NCBI GenBank assembly: GCA_026552855.1
Contig: JAPMTX010000153.1
Coordinates: 1 to 37,945, forward strand
Reading direction: 5' to 3'
DNA: 37,945 nucleotides
Source of the DNA: Candidatus Methanoperedens sp.
Lineage (GTDB): Archaea; Halobacteriota; Methanosarcinia; Methanosarcinales; Methanoperedenaceae
In this document: positions 18,394 through 25,723 of the stretch, in pieces
Layout of the letters: every line of letters starts with the position of its first letter
Position numbering within the stretch: position 1 is the stretch's first letter
Made by a program: the position numbers and the translations under genes
The notes under the pieces: generated by a model
Database searches by the model: none
The model's input: the letters and a program-made list of their open reading frames with translations, nothing else
What the model was told of the DNA's origin: nothing

Positions 18394-18846
18394 TCACTTC
18401 TTGAATTCGAATTCGTCCTCGATCCCGTTATCCGCTATCACCCTTATCCTGTGGCTGCCGGAAGCCAGGGATGCGGTGGTATTTATCTTCAGGACGTCCC
18501 CCATACGCCATACATTATCTCCCTCGATCACGGTTCTTGTGATATTCCCGTCGGTTATAAGTACACCGTCGATGAGCACAGATACGTATGCGGCGGAAAG
18601 GTCTTCTTTTCCTGTGTTTTTTACATAGAAAGTATAAACCCCGCCTGAAGAATTATACGGGATTATATCAGGGTCGTTTATAACAGTGATGTCTGTCTTT
18701 AACTGTTCCGAGAGGGTCTTACTGCCCACAGTGGCGGACGTAGAGATGGACTGCAGGTTCATGAAAAAGGCTCCAGCCACGGATAGCGCTATTACCACGG
18801 ATACTATGAAAAATATCATATGAGTCGCAGATGTATCCGCTCCCAA
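18394..18846 (-). CDS. arlG: Archaellum stator protein ArlG (FlaG)
   Basis: A 150-residue membrane-anchored protein. The N-terminus GADTSATHMIFFIVSVVIALSV has the ArlG pattern: a short polar start, T-H, then one hydrophobic helix. A beta-sandwich domain outside the membrane follows, like that of archaellins. ArlG and ArlF form the pseudoperiplasmic stator bound to the S-layer. The start chosen is TTG at 18846, because AGGTGA lies 5 bases upstream. An in-frame GTG at 18855 touching the arlF stop is the alternative (153 residues). Confidence 0.85.
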   Translation of the reverse strand: MGADTSATHMIFFIVSVVIALSVAGAFFMNLQSISTSATVGSKTLSEQLKTDITVINDPDIIPYNSSGGVYTFYVKNTGKEDLSAAYVSVLIDGVLITDGNITRTVIEGDNVWRMGDVLKINTTASLASGSHRIRVIADNGIEDEFEFKK

Positions 18847-18855
18847 GCAAATCAC

Positions 18856-19263
18856 CTACGTAGCTGCATAATCGGCGGCGCCGTTGGAGGTTATTATTTT
18901 TACTCTGCCGCCAGTTATCCCGTTAAGGGTCACGTTTATGTAACTCCTGGGCGTCCATACGCCCTGCTGGGAAACACCGAAAAATGACAGCAACGTTCCG
19001 TTATGTATCACGTTCAGTTTGCTGGCATTAAGGGTCACGGACCCGTTGTTGTAAACTGTGACATTCAGGTTGATACTATCACTTATCTGTGCATCCGTTA
19101 TCACTATTTTCGTATTCAGTTTATCATATTGCATATCGTTAAGGTTCTTTTTAGCCTCAAGCACCCTGTTATACGAGAGGTTAGCAAAAGGGTAAAATAT
19201 TGTTGCCATGTATATCATGGAGGCGGCAAATATAGCCACAGCAGCAGAGGTCGAGAATCCCAT
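18856..19263 (-). CDS. arlF: Archaellum stator protein ArlF (FlaF)
   Basis: A 135-residue protein with the typical ArlF start MGFSTSAAVAIFAASMIY: a class III-like N-terminus with one hydrophobic helix. Heptad-like residues (about 30-45) and a beta-rich domain with several N-x-T/S sequons follow. ArlF binds the S-layer and anchors the motor. A GGGGGAT ribosome-binding site precedes the ATG. It lies 14 bases after the divergent flagellin and touches arlG. Confidence 0.88.
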   Translation of the reverse strand: MGFSTSAAVAIFAASMIYMATIFYPFANLSYNRVLEAKKNLNDMQYDKLNTKIVITDAQISDSINLNVTVYNNGSVTLNASKLNVIHNGTLLSFFGVSQQGVWTPRSYINVTLNGITGGRVKIITSNGAADYAAT

Positions 19264-19277
19264 GCCATCCCCCGCTG

Positions 19278-19871
19278 TTATGGATATAGCAGCACGTATC
19301 TGTAGATGCCGAAAGAGTTGGGTGTGGTTATCTCAAGGTTTATCGACTGACCCAGCTCCTGGTTCAGGCTTATCCAGAAAGTCTTCCTCGGAGACAGCGC
19401 GAAACCCAGATTACTGCTGTCCACTGTGATCTCAATCAGATCTCCGCTGTTGAGCACTGGTGTGGTTGTATTGAACGATGCATCTTCGTCGCGCACCGCA
19501 TTGGCTGAATAGTTGGTCGAATATTTGAGATCATTGCGGCTACTGTTATCCATAACGGTTACAATTACCTGCCTCAGATCTATGGAAGTCGTACCTACAT
19601 CAGGTTTGATCCTGATCTTCAGGCTGTCGATACTTGCATTGAGGGCTGCTCCCCTGTCTCCAAGTACCTTATCTACTATCATGTTGGATGATATCTGCTG
19701 GGTTGCCTCTTTGCTTGTCTTCGTGGCTTTCTGCTGAAGCGCACCTGTTGTATAGATCAAAACAGCGGCGGCTACGGCGGCTACCAGTACCATCGATATG
19801 AATATTATAAGCGTGCCTACACCTACGTCACCGCTATCATTGTCTTTGAGGCATTTCCTGTTTGCTTTCAT
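19278..19871 (-). CDS. Divergent archaellin (fourth flagellin)
   Basis: A 197-residue archaellin. The class III signal peptide is short and charged (MKANRKCLKDNDSG), followed by [21 protein letters not shown], the conserved assembly helix. The Gly directly before DVGVG is the expected ArlK/FlaK cleavage point. The rest is a beta-rich domain with many N-x-S/T sequons, ending 'IYRYVLLYP'. It is clearly less similar to the other three flagellins than they are to each other and has no promoter element of its own, so it depends on read-through from the upstream flagellin. It may be a minor or basal filament subunit. Confidence 0.88.
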   Translation of the reverse strand: MKANRKCLKDNDSGDVGVGTLIIFISMVLVAAVAAAVLIYTTGALQQKATKTSKEATQQISSNMIVDKVLGDRGAALNASIDSLKIRIKPDVGTTSIDLRQVIVTVMDNSSRNDLKYSTNYSANAVRDEDASFNTTTPVLNSGDLIEITVDSSNLGFALSPRKTFWISLNQELGQSINLEITTPNSFGIYRYVLLYP

Positions 19872-19890
19872 AGTCTGTTATCCTTCATAA

Positions 19891-19923
19891 AAAGAAAGAA
19901 AAATTCCCCTGTTTCAGGGGAAT
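19891..19923 (-). terminator. Hairpin with T-run between flagellins, likely terminator or attenuator
   Basis: ATTCCCCTG (19903-19911) and CAGGGGAAT (19915-19923) form a perfect 9-bp stem with a 3-base loop. On the minus strand a T-rich run (TTTTTCTTTCTTT, 19891-19903) follows at once. The stem includes the stop codon of the upstream flagellin. It lies between that flagellin and the divergent flagellin-arlFGHIJ genes, so it could make most transcripts stop after the flagellin. Confidence 0.75.
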
Positions 19924-20504
19924 AGTTGTACCTGGGTACTTGTACCGAATGTTGCCGGAGCTACTACGTCCTTGATTACCATTGTTCCCGATTCCGGGAT
20001 TATCTGGATCGTACCCTTCTTTCGCGGGTATAACTCCTGGTTCAATGCGTCCAGGTTCAGGGTAATGCGTCCGAGGTCTCCTGCCTGTGTGACATTATTG
20101 ATGCTACCTGTCCCGACCCTGTCTTCTGTGTAACTGAACTGTGTTGAAGTTGCGCCGCCTATGGTCAGTATCGATGTAGTCGTCTCATTTATATATTTAA
20201 CAACAACTTTCGACATGTCAATATTGTCTCCGCCAGCAGAAAGCTCGATGGTAACGTTCAGGCTCTGTACATAATTCTGACCTGAATCCGTTTCACCAAC
20301 AACAGATACTATTTTCAGGTTAGAAGCCACTTCTGTTGTCGCTTCTTTACCAGTCTGCTGTGCTTTCTGCTGCAGCACACCTGACGTCTGGATCAACACT
20401 GCTGCCGCCACCGCTGCGACAAGTACCATCGCAATGAAGACGATCAGCGTGCCGATACCGACATCAGCCTGGTTATCTTTAACTATACTGATTTTGGTTT
20501 TCAT
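19914..20504 (-). CDS. arlB: Archaellin (flagellin), copy 3
   Basis: A 196-residue archaellin. The start was placed at 20504, where GGAGGC precedes the ATG; longer in-frame openings upstream lie in the leader. The signal peptide [13 protein letters not shown] precedes [20 protein letters not shown], the conserved hydrophobic assembly helix, then the beta-rich filament domain with N-x-S/T sequons. It differs from the next flagellin upstream at only about nine residues. The residue before the inferred cleavage site is Ala, not Gly. It has its own motility promoter element and is followed by a strong terminator-like hairpin. Confidence 0.94.
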   Translation of the reverse strand: MKTKISIVKDNQADVGIGTLIVFIAMVLVAAVAAAVLIQTSGVLQQKAQQTGKEATTEVASNLKIVSVVGETDSGQNYVQSLNVTIELSAGGDNIDMSKVVVKYINETTTSILTIGGATSTQFSYTEDRVGTGSINNVTQAGDLGRITLNLDALNQELYPRKKGTIQIIPESGTMVIKDVVAPATFGTSTQVQLFP

Positions 20505-20540
20505 AACGCCTCCATTAAATTTTTGTCTTCGAAACTCAGG

Positions 20541-20555
20541 TGGCGGTATACGCCA
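20541..20555 (-). promoter_or_regulatory. Leader hairpin of flagellin copy 3
   Basis: TGGCG and CGCCA (20541-20545 and 20551-20555) form a 5-bp stem with a 5-base loop inside the untranslated leader, about 37 bases before the start codon. It is kept in the leader of flagellin copy 2, while the surrounding bases vary slightly. Confidence 0.4.
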
Positions 20556-20592
20556 TTGCCTGCTTCTAATCATAATTACAATGATACGTGGA

Positions 20593-20620
20593 TATAAATG
20601 GAGTTGTGAAAAAAGTGTGA
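20593..20620 (-). promoter_or_regulatory. Motility promoter element upstream of flagellin copy 3
   Basis: Coding strand: TCACA (20616-20620), N6, TCACA (20605-20609), N6, TTTATA (20593-20598). It is 89 bases before the start codon, so the leader is about 60-65 bases. The 11-bp half-site spacing and the distance to the TATA box match all other copies. Confidence 0.88.
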
Positions 20621-20670
20621 AACACCCTTAATGTCAAAGCGTAGCAGCAATAATCTTGCAGATATTCCAG

Positions 20671-20706
20671 AAAAAAAGGAGCAAAGCGCAGTCAATGCCT
20701 GCGCTT
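20671..20706 (-). terminator. Hairpin with T-run after flagellin copy 2
   Basis: AAGCGCAG (20684-20691) and CTGCGCTT (20699-20706) form a perfect 8-bp stem with a 7-base loop. On the minus strand this is followed by TGCTCC and then seven Ts (20671-20677). It lies 30 bases after the flagellin copy 2 stop and separates it from the promoter of copy 3. Confidence 0.7.
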
Positions 20707-20735
20707 CCGGTGATCTCTTTATAAAAACAATTTCA

Positions 20736-21326
20736 TCAGGGGAACAGCTGTACCTGGGTACTTGTACCGAATGTTGCCGGAGCTACTACGTCCTTGATTA
20801 TCATTGTTCCCGATTCAGGGATTATCTGGATCGTACCCTTCTTTCGCGGGTATAACTGCTGGTTCAATGCGTCCAGGTTCAGGGTAATGCGACCGAGGTC
20901 TCCTGCCTGCGTGACATTATTGATGCCACCCGTCCCGACCCTGTCTTCTGTGTAATTGAACTGTGTTGAAGTTGCGCCGCCTACGACCAGTATCGATGTG
21001 GCTGTCTCATTTATATATTTAACAACAACTTTCGACATGTCGATATTGTCTCCGCCTGCAGAAAGCTCGATGGTAATGTTCAGGCTCTGTACATAATTCT
21101 GGCCTGAATCCGTTACGCCAACAACAGATACTATTTTCAGGTTAGAAGCCACTTCTGTTGTCGCCTCTTTGCCAGTCTGCTGTGCTTTCTGCTGCAGTAC
21201 GCCTGACGTCTGGATCAACACTGCTGCCGCCACCGCTGCGACAAGTACCATCGCAATGAAGACGATCAGCGTGCCGATACCAACATCAGCCTGATTATCT
21301 TTAACTATACTGATTTTGGTTTTCAT
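20736..21326 (-). CDS. arlB: Archaellin (flagellin), copy 2
   Basis: A 196-residue archaellin nearly identical to copy 3: about nine substitutions, all but one after residue 45. The start at 21326 has GGAAGC as ribosome-binding site. The signal peptide has Ala before DVGIGTL, as in copies 1 and 3. Gene, leader and promoter repeat with a period of 822 bases relative to copy 3, showing recent tandem duplication. It has its own motility element and its own terminator. Confidence 0.94.
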   Translation of the reverse strand: MKTKISIVKDNQADVGIGTLIVFIAMVLVAAVAAAVLIQTSGVLQQKAQQTGKEATTEVASNLKIVSVVGVTDSGQNYVQSLNITIELSAGGDNIDMSKVVVKYINETATSILVVGGATSTQFNYTEDRVGTGGINNVTQAGDLGRITLNLDALNQQLYPRKKGTIQIIPESGTMIIKDVVAPATFGTSTQVQLFP

Positions 21327-21362
21327 AACGCTTCCATTAAATTTTTGTCTTCGAAATTCAGG

Positions 21363-21377
21363 TGGCGGTATACGCCA
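21363..21377 (-). promoter_or_regulatory. Leader hairpin of flagellin copy 2
   Basis: The same TGGCG-N5-CGCCA hairpin as in the copy 3 leader, at the same distance from the start codon. It is absent from the short leader of copy 1. Confidence 0.4.
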
Positions 21378-21414
21378 TTGCCTGCTTCTCATCATTATTA
21401 TGATTATACGTGGA

Positions 21415-21442
21415 TATAAATGGAGTTGTGAAAAAAGTGTGA
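21415..21442 (-). promoter_or_regulatory. Motility promoter element upstream of flagellin copy 2
   Basis: Coding strand: TCACA (21438-21442), N6, TCACA (21427-21431), N6, TTTATA (21415-21420). The element starts only a few bases after the copy 1 stop codon, so no separate terminator fits between them. Confidence 0.88.
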
Positions 21443-21445
21443 AAG

Positions 21446-22048
21446 TCAGGGGAACAACTGTACCATGGTATTATCGCCAAAGGTCGCAGGCGCTAATATA
21501 TCCTTAAGTACCATTACCCCGGTCTCAGGAACGATATTAAGAGTGCCCCTTCTCCTGGGATACAGTTGCTGGTTCATTTGGGACAGGTCCAGAGTGATAA
21601 CTGCAAGGTCTGCCGATTGCAGTACATGGTTGGGTAAGCCTACCCCTACCCTCTCTTCAGAGTAGTTAAACAGCGCCGCAGTAGGTCCGGTATCTGCTGT
21701 ATTCATGTTCAATGTTGTTGAGGTCGTTTCATTTATGTATTTGATAACTACTTTTGAGAAATCAATAGGGGACCCTCCAGCCGCAAGTTCCACGGTAATA
21801 TTAACCAGTTGAACATATGTTTTGTTGCCATCCGTCTGTCCGATGACAGAAGTCACTTTGAGGTTGGAAGATACTTCAGCGGTCACCTCTTTGCCCGTTT
21901 GCTGCGCTTTCTGCTGCAGTACGCCGGATGTCTGGATCAACACCGCGGCTGCCACCGCTGCAACAAGTACCATTGCGATGAAGACTATCAGCGTGCCGAT
22001 ACCGACATCAGCCTGGTCATCTTTCATTACACTGGTCCTTGTATTCAT
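21446..22048 (-). CDS. arlB: Archaellin (flagellin), copy 1
   Basis: A 200-residue archaellin, the first in the series. The signal peptide [13 protein letters not shown] leads into [18 protein letters not shown]. The body is clearly related to copies 2 and 3 but with many substitutions and a short insertion around '[14 protein letters not shown]'. A GGAGGC ribosome-binding site precedes the ATG. Its motility element is only 31 bases away, so the leader is a few bases long and the mRNA starts at or near the ribosome-binding site. The expression pattern may therefore differ from copies 2 and 3. Confidence 0.94.
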   Translation of the reverse strand: MNTRTSVMKDDQADVGIGTLIVFIAMVLVAAVAAAVLIQTSGVLQQKAQQTGKEVTAEVSSNLKVTSVIGQTDGNKTYVQLVNITVELAAGGSPIDFSKVVIKYINETTSTTLNMNTADTGPTAALFNYSEERVGVGLPNHVLQSADLAVITLDLSQMNQQLYPRRRGTLNIVPETGVMVLKDILAPATFGDNTMVQLFP

Positions 22049-22078
22049 AATGCCTCCGTTAATTCTGTCTCACGATAA

Positions 22079-22106
22079 TATAAATAGAGTTGTGAAAAAA
22101 GTGTGA
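22079..22106 (-). promoter_or_regulatory. Motility promoter element upstream of flagellin copy 1
   Basis: Coding strand: TCACA (22102-22106), N6, TCACA (22091-22095), N6, TTTATA (22079-22084), 31 bases before the ATG. Confidence 0.88.
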
Positions 22107-22121
22107 AGGGTCGCATAGACT

Positions 22122-22760
22122 TCAGGCAAATAAATACCCTCTCTTGAACTCTTCTATCTCACTATAGGCTCTATCGATCCGCATTCTCAGGCTTTCAAGC
22201 AGGAGCCTTGTATTGGGATCGTCCCTGAGTTTCGTATCAGGGTAAAGCTGACGCATCATTATGAAAAATTTCCTGTCGCTGATGCTCTGTTTCAATAACA
22301 TGATCTTTTTCTCCAAGATAGAGAGGTTCTCCTCTTTGCCTTTGAGACACCTCACAGCTTCAATGCACGTCTCAAGGAGAGAGGGAACTTCAAGTGCATC
22401 CCTGACAGCCATATGAAGGCTATCTACGGTGACAGGCATCATCAGATAGTCCGAGACCATATGTACACGTGAGAAATCATCCATGGTAGGGGGTTTTGAA
22501 GTAACTATAACAACTGGCATATAAGGCTTCTGCTCTTTTATTTTTTTAACTAATTCCCATCCATCCATGTCAGGGAGGTCTATATCCAGCAGCACCACAT
22601 CCGGCGCATCTTTCTTTAAGGATGACAGGCAATCTCTTCCTGTATACGCTATCTTGGATCTGTATTTTTCTACGTCCATTAACAGCATTTCTGCAAAAAG
22701 ATCTGCTATCTCAGGTTCACTGTTAGCTATGAGTACGTAGTTTGGCTTTTTATTCACCAT
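22122..22760 (-). CDS. Degenerate response regulator with a helical C-terminus
   Basis: The 212-residue product has an N-terminal CheY-like receiver (about 6-125) and a helical C-terminal region of about 85 residues that I do not recognise. The phosphoacceptor D59 (VVLLDIDLP) and T87 (VIVTSKPP) are kept. The acidic pair is replaced by N13-S14-E15 and the conserved Lys before Pro109 is Met108, so normal phosphorylation chemistry is doubtful. No ribosome-binding site is seen; a TATA-like stretch at about 22784-22791 lies about 27 bases before the ATG, so it may be leaderless. It lies between the flagellins and the ribbon-helix-helix genes and lacks the motility element. Confidence 0.75.
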   Translation of the reverse strand: MVNKKPNYVLIANSEPEIADLFAEMLLMDVEKYRSKIAYTGRDCLSSLKKDAPDVVLLDIDLPDMDGWELVKKIKEQKPYMPVVIVTSKPPTMDDFSRVHMVSDYLMMPVTVDSLHMAVRDALEVPSLLETCIEAVRCLKGKEENLSILEKKIMLLKQSISDRKFFIMMRQLYPDTKLRDDPNTRLLLESLRMRIDRAYSEIEEFKRGYLFA

Positions 22761-22783
22761 AGAATATACTCAAGACTATCACA

Positions 22784-22791
22784 TGAATATA
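22784..22791 (-). promoter_or_regulatory. TATA-like box of the degenerate receiver gene
   Basis: The coding strand reads CTTATATTC, centred about 27 bases upstream of the ATG at 22760, which fits a leaderless transcript. The repeated TCACA half-sites of the neighbouring promoters are missing here. Confidence 0.4.
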
Positions 22792-22861
22792 AGCCTGAGT
22801 GGGAATAGCTTTCACATACTTTCAGAGTTCGGTGAGATAAAAATCAGTTTATCTCACGGGT

Positions 22862-23533
22862 TTACTGTGCCTTCACAAGAATAAGGTCGTTCTGTACGGG
22901 TATTTTATTCTCTGAGCTATCGGAGAAGTGGGTGTATATCGATTGCATGGCTTCCTCAAAGCTGGAAGCGGCTGAAAGCTGTACGGATATGGATGAGGGA
23001 TATACCATCAGCCTGCTTATTTTCTGAGGAGTTCTGTTGTTTGCCAGAAACAGTGATATCAGCATAGCATTGAAATGATTTATTTCAGGGTCCATGCCTG
23101 TTATTTGAAGCGAGATCTGTCCCTCACCGCTGTTAATAGATACGGTTACGGGCCAGTTCAGGATAGACAGCTCTTCGTTGATTATTTTATTCAGGCTGTT
23201 GATATCGTAGATGTTAACATCGCAGTGTGTTGAAAATAGCTGGCTCGCTTCACTCAACGGAGGGAGTATGCTCTTTCGGTTGCTCAACATCCACTTGAAC
23301 ATGGTCAGCGGGATCGTCACGCCGAATATGCGATTGCGTATCTGTTCACTGAAGTGGTTCTTCTCTTTCAAAAGATCTTTTGCAGTCTCAAGGCTACCCA
23401 TGTTCTCGGTCACGAAGCCTGTAAAATCTATTATGTCTCTCATTGCGGCTGACAGGTTGCCCTGATGCTTTTTAAGCAATGGCTCAAGAAGTTTCAGATG
23501 GGCATCACTTATTGATACATTTTTTCTTAGCAT
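22862..23533 (-). CDS. Ribbon-helix-helix-like protein, paralogue 1
   Basis: A 223-residue protein of no recognised named family. Residues 1-38 (LRKNVSISDAHLKLLEPLL..., then GNLSAAMRDIID) have the pattern of a ribbon-helix-helix DNA-binding domain: a short beta strand, an amphipathic helix, a G-N-x-S turn and a second helix. The same N-terminus occurs in the gene at 23789. The remaining 185 residues are mixed alpha/beta with no clear motif. An AAGGTG ribosome-binding site lies before the ATG. Two small palindromes lie upstream. A DNA-binding regulator of motility genes is inferred from fold pattern and location only. Confidence 0.65.
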   Translation of the reverse strand: MLRKNVSISDAHLKLLEPLLKKHQGNLSAAMRDIIDFTGFVTENMGSLETAKDLLKEKNHFSEQIRNRIFGVTIPLTMFKWMLSNRKSILPPLSEASQLFSTHCDVNIYDINSLNKIINEELSILNWPVTVSINSGEGQISLQITGMDPEINHFNAMLISLFLANNRTPQKISRLMVYPSSISVQLSAASSFEEAMQSIYTHFSDSSENKIPVQNDLILVKAQ

Positions 23534-23588
23534 TTATTCACACCTTTTAACAGTCTCCATGAGGTTATTACCACTATGAATTTGTGTC

Positions 23589-23608
23589 ATCATTAGCTTA
23601 ATAATGAT
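23589..23608. promoter_or_regulatory. Inverted repeat upstream of RHH paralogue 1, possible operator
   Basis: ATCATTA (23589-23595) and TAATGAT (23602-23608) are perfect 7-base arms around a 6-base spacer, 56 bases before the start codon. A second palindrome, AGTAT-N3-ATACT, lies at 23631-23643. The 255-base gap holding them has no gene that I can support. Confidence 0.4.
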
Positions 23609-23788
23609 GATAACAATGATAATGTTTAATAGTATTTAATACTTTCCAGTTAAACTTATATGGTGGCAACATAACTCCAAAAAAGTTTACATTACCATTG
23701 TTATAAAAGTTACTAAGTTCATCCCATTCTTATCTTTTATGTTAAGGTTTTTATACCGCAACTATCACCACCGAAACGATGTATAAAT

Positions 23789-24793
23789 TTATAAAATTAC
23801 AGGACTCATGACTATCAGGTTCTCGGAGCAGCTGGATTTATACTTTGCGCCGTTGGCACTGAGCACGTTTATCAGGATCTTCTCGATGGCATTTATCGCA
23901 CGCGCATCCGTATATCCGTGGTATATCTTCAGCGTGTTCTCATCCACATCGATCCTCTCCACGATGCCCATGTACTCGTATACCGATTTCATCGTTGAGA
24001 TAAGGGTCACAAGGGGGATATCCCTGATAGGTACTTTGTGTATAGCTTCTATCGATGTTGTGAGATAACTCGGCGCCTCTTTTCCCATTAACAGTTCGTT
24101 ATAGTAATTTTTTGGTATGGTTACCATATTGTAATTGGTCTGTTTATACAGATTGACAATGCATCTCCAGAATTCCTCTTTTTTAGAGATCTCATTGTAG
24201 ATATCATCCATCTGACCAAAATGCTCCACAAGCGACTGCCTCGCAAGATTGGCATTTCCCTGCCTTTTTAGACTGATTGTCATTGCGTTAGACATCCTCT
24301 TCAGGGAAACAATCTCCTGCTTTTTCTGCGTGACCAGGAAGGAAGAGACAACTCCTCCGAGGAAATCCATTTTATAAATATTATTCCCGATAAGGGTAAC
24401 TTTTAACTGGGACGGGTTTAATTCATCATCGTAATCATACATCCTTATCTTTGTCTGCCAGCCTGTTCCGCTTACCATCTCATCAAGGTATTTCTCAAGG
24501 TCAGAGAGCAGCAGTATTTTTGAGGGATCAAGAATACTGTTCAGGATCTCCTGATCTATAAGCCTGCCGCGCGCCTGCCTGATAAGCCAGTACAGAACAG
24601 TCTCAGTGAGGTTATTATCAGTTTTTAACCCGTCAATGAACCTGGTCGCAGCATCCGGGTCTTTTATCATCGTATCGATGAGGTCTATTATCTCACGCAT
24701 GGCTGCGCTGAAGTTCCCGTTATGCTTTAAGACAAGAGGCTCCAGTTTTTTTATATGCCCTGTTTCCAGGGATATATTTTTTCTAATAGACAT
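23789..24793 (-). CDS. Ribbon-helix-helix-like protein, paralogue 2
   Basis: A 334-residue protein sharing its first 40 residues with the gene at 22862: IRKNISLETGHIKKLEPL, then GNFSAAMREIIDL, the layout of a ribbon-helix-helix domain. The C-terminal 110 residues form a separate domain (IPKNYYNELL ... LKIYHGYTDARAINAIEKIL) that I cannot name. Start: ATG at 24793 with AGGATG upstream is preferred; an ATG two codons earlier (24799) is possible. It carries the motility element in its own promoter, so it is probably part of the regulon and may control itself. It is divergent from the small plus-strand gene at 24926. Confidence 0.65.
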   Translation of the reverse strand: MSIRKNISLETGHIKKLEPLVLKHNGNFSAAMREIIDLIDTMIKDPDAATRFIDGLKTDNNLTETVLYWLIRQARGRLIDQEILNSILDPSKILLLSDLEKYLDEMVSGTGWQTKIRMYDYDDELNPSQLKVTLIGNNIYKMDFLGGVVSSFLVTQKKQEIVSLKRMSNAMTISLKRQGNANLARQSLVEHFGQMDDIYNEISKKEEFWRCIVNLYKQTNYNMVTIPKNYYNELLMGKEAPSYLTTSIEAIHKVPIRDIPLVTLISTMKSVYEYMGIVERIDVDENTLKIYHGYTDARAINAIEKILINVLSANGAKYKSSCSENLIVMSPVIL

Positions 24794-24847
24794 ACTCATC
24801 CTTTTGATAAATCTCTTAGCGCTAAAACATCGTATGGTTTACCAGAA

Positions 24848-24875
24848 TATAAACAAAATTGTGAGAATTGTGTGA
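24848..24875 (-). promoter_or_regulatory. Motility promoter element upstream of RHH paralogue 2
   Basis: Coding strand: TCACA (24871-24875), N6, TCACA (24860-24864), N6, TTTATA (24848-24853). Leader about 30 bases. Confidence 0.82.
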
Positions 24876-24925
24876 ACTTAAAAAAGTTTTATTAATGAGA
24901 AGCACAATACAATATAAGATTATAA

Positions 24926-25114
24926 ATGGTGTCGAAAAGTTTGACTGCTCTTAGCCTTTTACTTCCCATAGCCACAGTAATCGGGACCGGGCTTGCTATA
25001 TTTTTCTATAAATATTTCTCGCTTACCCTGCTGTTCCTGTATGCGGGCGGCGGGCTGCTGCTGTGCATCTATATAATGATGCTGAAATCCAAACATGTCA
25101 GGACTGTCAGGTAA
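24926..25114 (+). CDS. Small two-helix membrane protein
   Basis: A 62-residue protein with two hydrophobic helices (about 6-27 and 31-52) and a basic tail (KSKHVRTVR), so probably a membrane hairpin with both ends in the cytoplasm. Family unknown. It is the only plus-strand gene in the motility block. No ribosome-binding site is seen; TTTATTAA at about 24887 could be a TATA box giving a short or absent leader. A hairpin plus T-run begins at its stop codon, which supports it as a real transcription unit. Confidence 0.55.
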   Translation: MVSKSLTALSLLLPIATVIGTGLAIFFYKYFSLTLLFLYAGGGLLLCIYIMMLKSKHVRTVR

Positions 25115-25142
25115 GCAGAAATACCAATAACTGCTTTTTTTT
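25113..25142 (+). terminator. Hairpin with T-run after the small membrane gene
   Basis: AAGCAG (25113-25118) and CTGCTT (25131-25136) form a 6-bp stem with a 12-base loop, followed by an eight-T run (25135-25142). It overlaps the stop codon of the plus-strand gene and ends at the stop codon of the convergent zinc-ribbon gene, so it may serve both. Confidence 0.6.
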
Positions 25143-25722
25143 ATGTGCTCTGCCCTGGTACAGCGAGTTTGAGCTTGGAGCCGCAGAAAGGACACATCAT
25201 CCAGTTCGGATCTATATTCTTCTTGCAGAACGGGCAGTTCTTGGCAACTTCCACTTTCGTTACCAGCAGGTTACCGCAGTTTGAGCAGTTGGTCCATTTC
25301 GGGTCAACAGGGTTCTGGCATTTCTCACATAGCTTATAAGTGCCCACCCATGCCTGTCCTTTCAGGTCGGTACCGCATTTAGTGCAGAACTTATAAGAGA
25401 CCACAAGTCTCTCACCGCACGAGGCGCATACAGGTACGTCATGCCTCAATGTAGGGTTGAGTTTCTTTTTCAGGTTCTCAAGGCATACACCCGCTTCCCG
25501 CTTGACCATTTCCTCCGGGTCTTTTTCAGCCAGGAATTCGATTATCCTTACCAGGCTCTTGCTGAACTCGGGTATCTCTATATCCATTTTTGCAAAATCC
25601 ACTTTGTCCGTGTTAATAGATGATGATATATACTTCAGTGTCATGAACCGGGTCGCAACGATCTTGCTCTCAAGCTTCTCAAGCATGTGCCGCCGTTCTT
25701 CATCTGACAGTATCTTCCCCAT
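25141..25722 (-). CDS. Zinc-ribbon protein with three CxxC...CxxC ribbons
   Basis: This 193-residue protein has a helical N-terminal half (1-90; pattern of HEAT-like or coiled helices) and a C-terminal half made of three consecutive zinc ribbons: C99/C102 with C113/C116, C132/C135 with C146/C149, and C163/C166 with C177/C180. All 12 cysteines are intact. This double-zinc-ribbon type usually mediates protein or nucleic-acid contacts; no enzyme domain is visible. It is the last gene of a three-gene operon behind two membrane proteins and under the motility promoter element. Its role is unknown. Confidence 0.8.
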   Translation of the reverse strand: MGKILSDEERRHMLEKLESKIVATRFMTLKYISSSINTDKVDFAKMDIEIPEFSKSLVRIIEFLAEKDPEEMVKREAGVCLENLKKKLNPTLRHDVPVCASCGERLVVSYKFCTKCGTDLKGQAWVGTYKLCEKCQNPVDPKWTNCSNCGNLLVTKVEVAKNCPFCKKNIDPNWMMCPFCGSKLKLAVPGQST

Positions 25723-25723
25723 A

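Noticed and set aside
20505-20573. 23-residue extension of flagellin copy 3 (and the same for copy 2)
   Set aside because: It lies in the duplicated leader with the hairpin; a preflagellin signal peptide starts at MKTK with a ribosome-binding site directly before it.
19914-22048. Flagellin array as an invertible phase-variation cassette
   Set aside because: All copies face the same way, each has its own promoter, and no inverted repeats or recombinase gene are present.
23536-23550. TTCACACCTTTT resembling half of the motility element
   Set aside because: It is on the opposite strand, has no second half-site at 11 bp, and is the ribosome-binding region of the gene starting at 23533.
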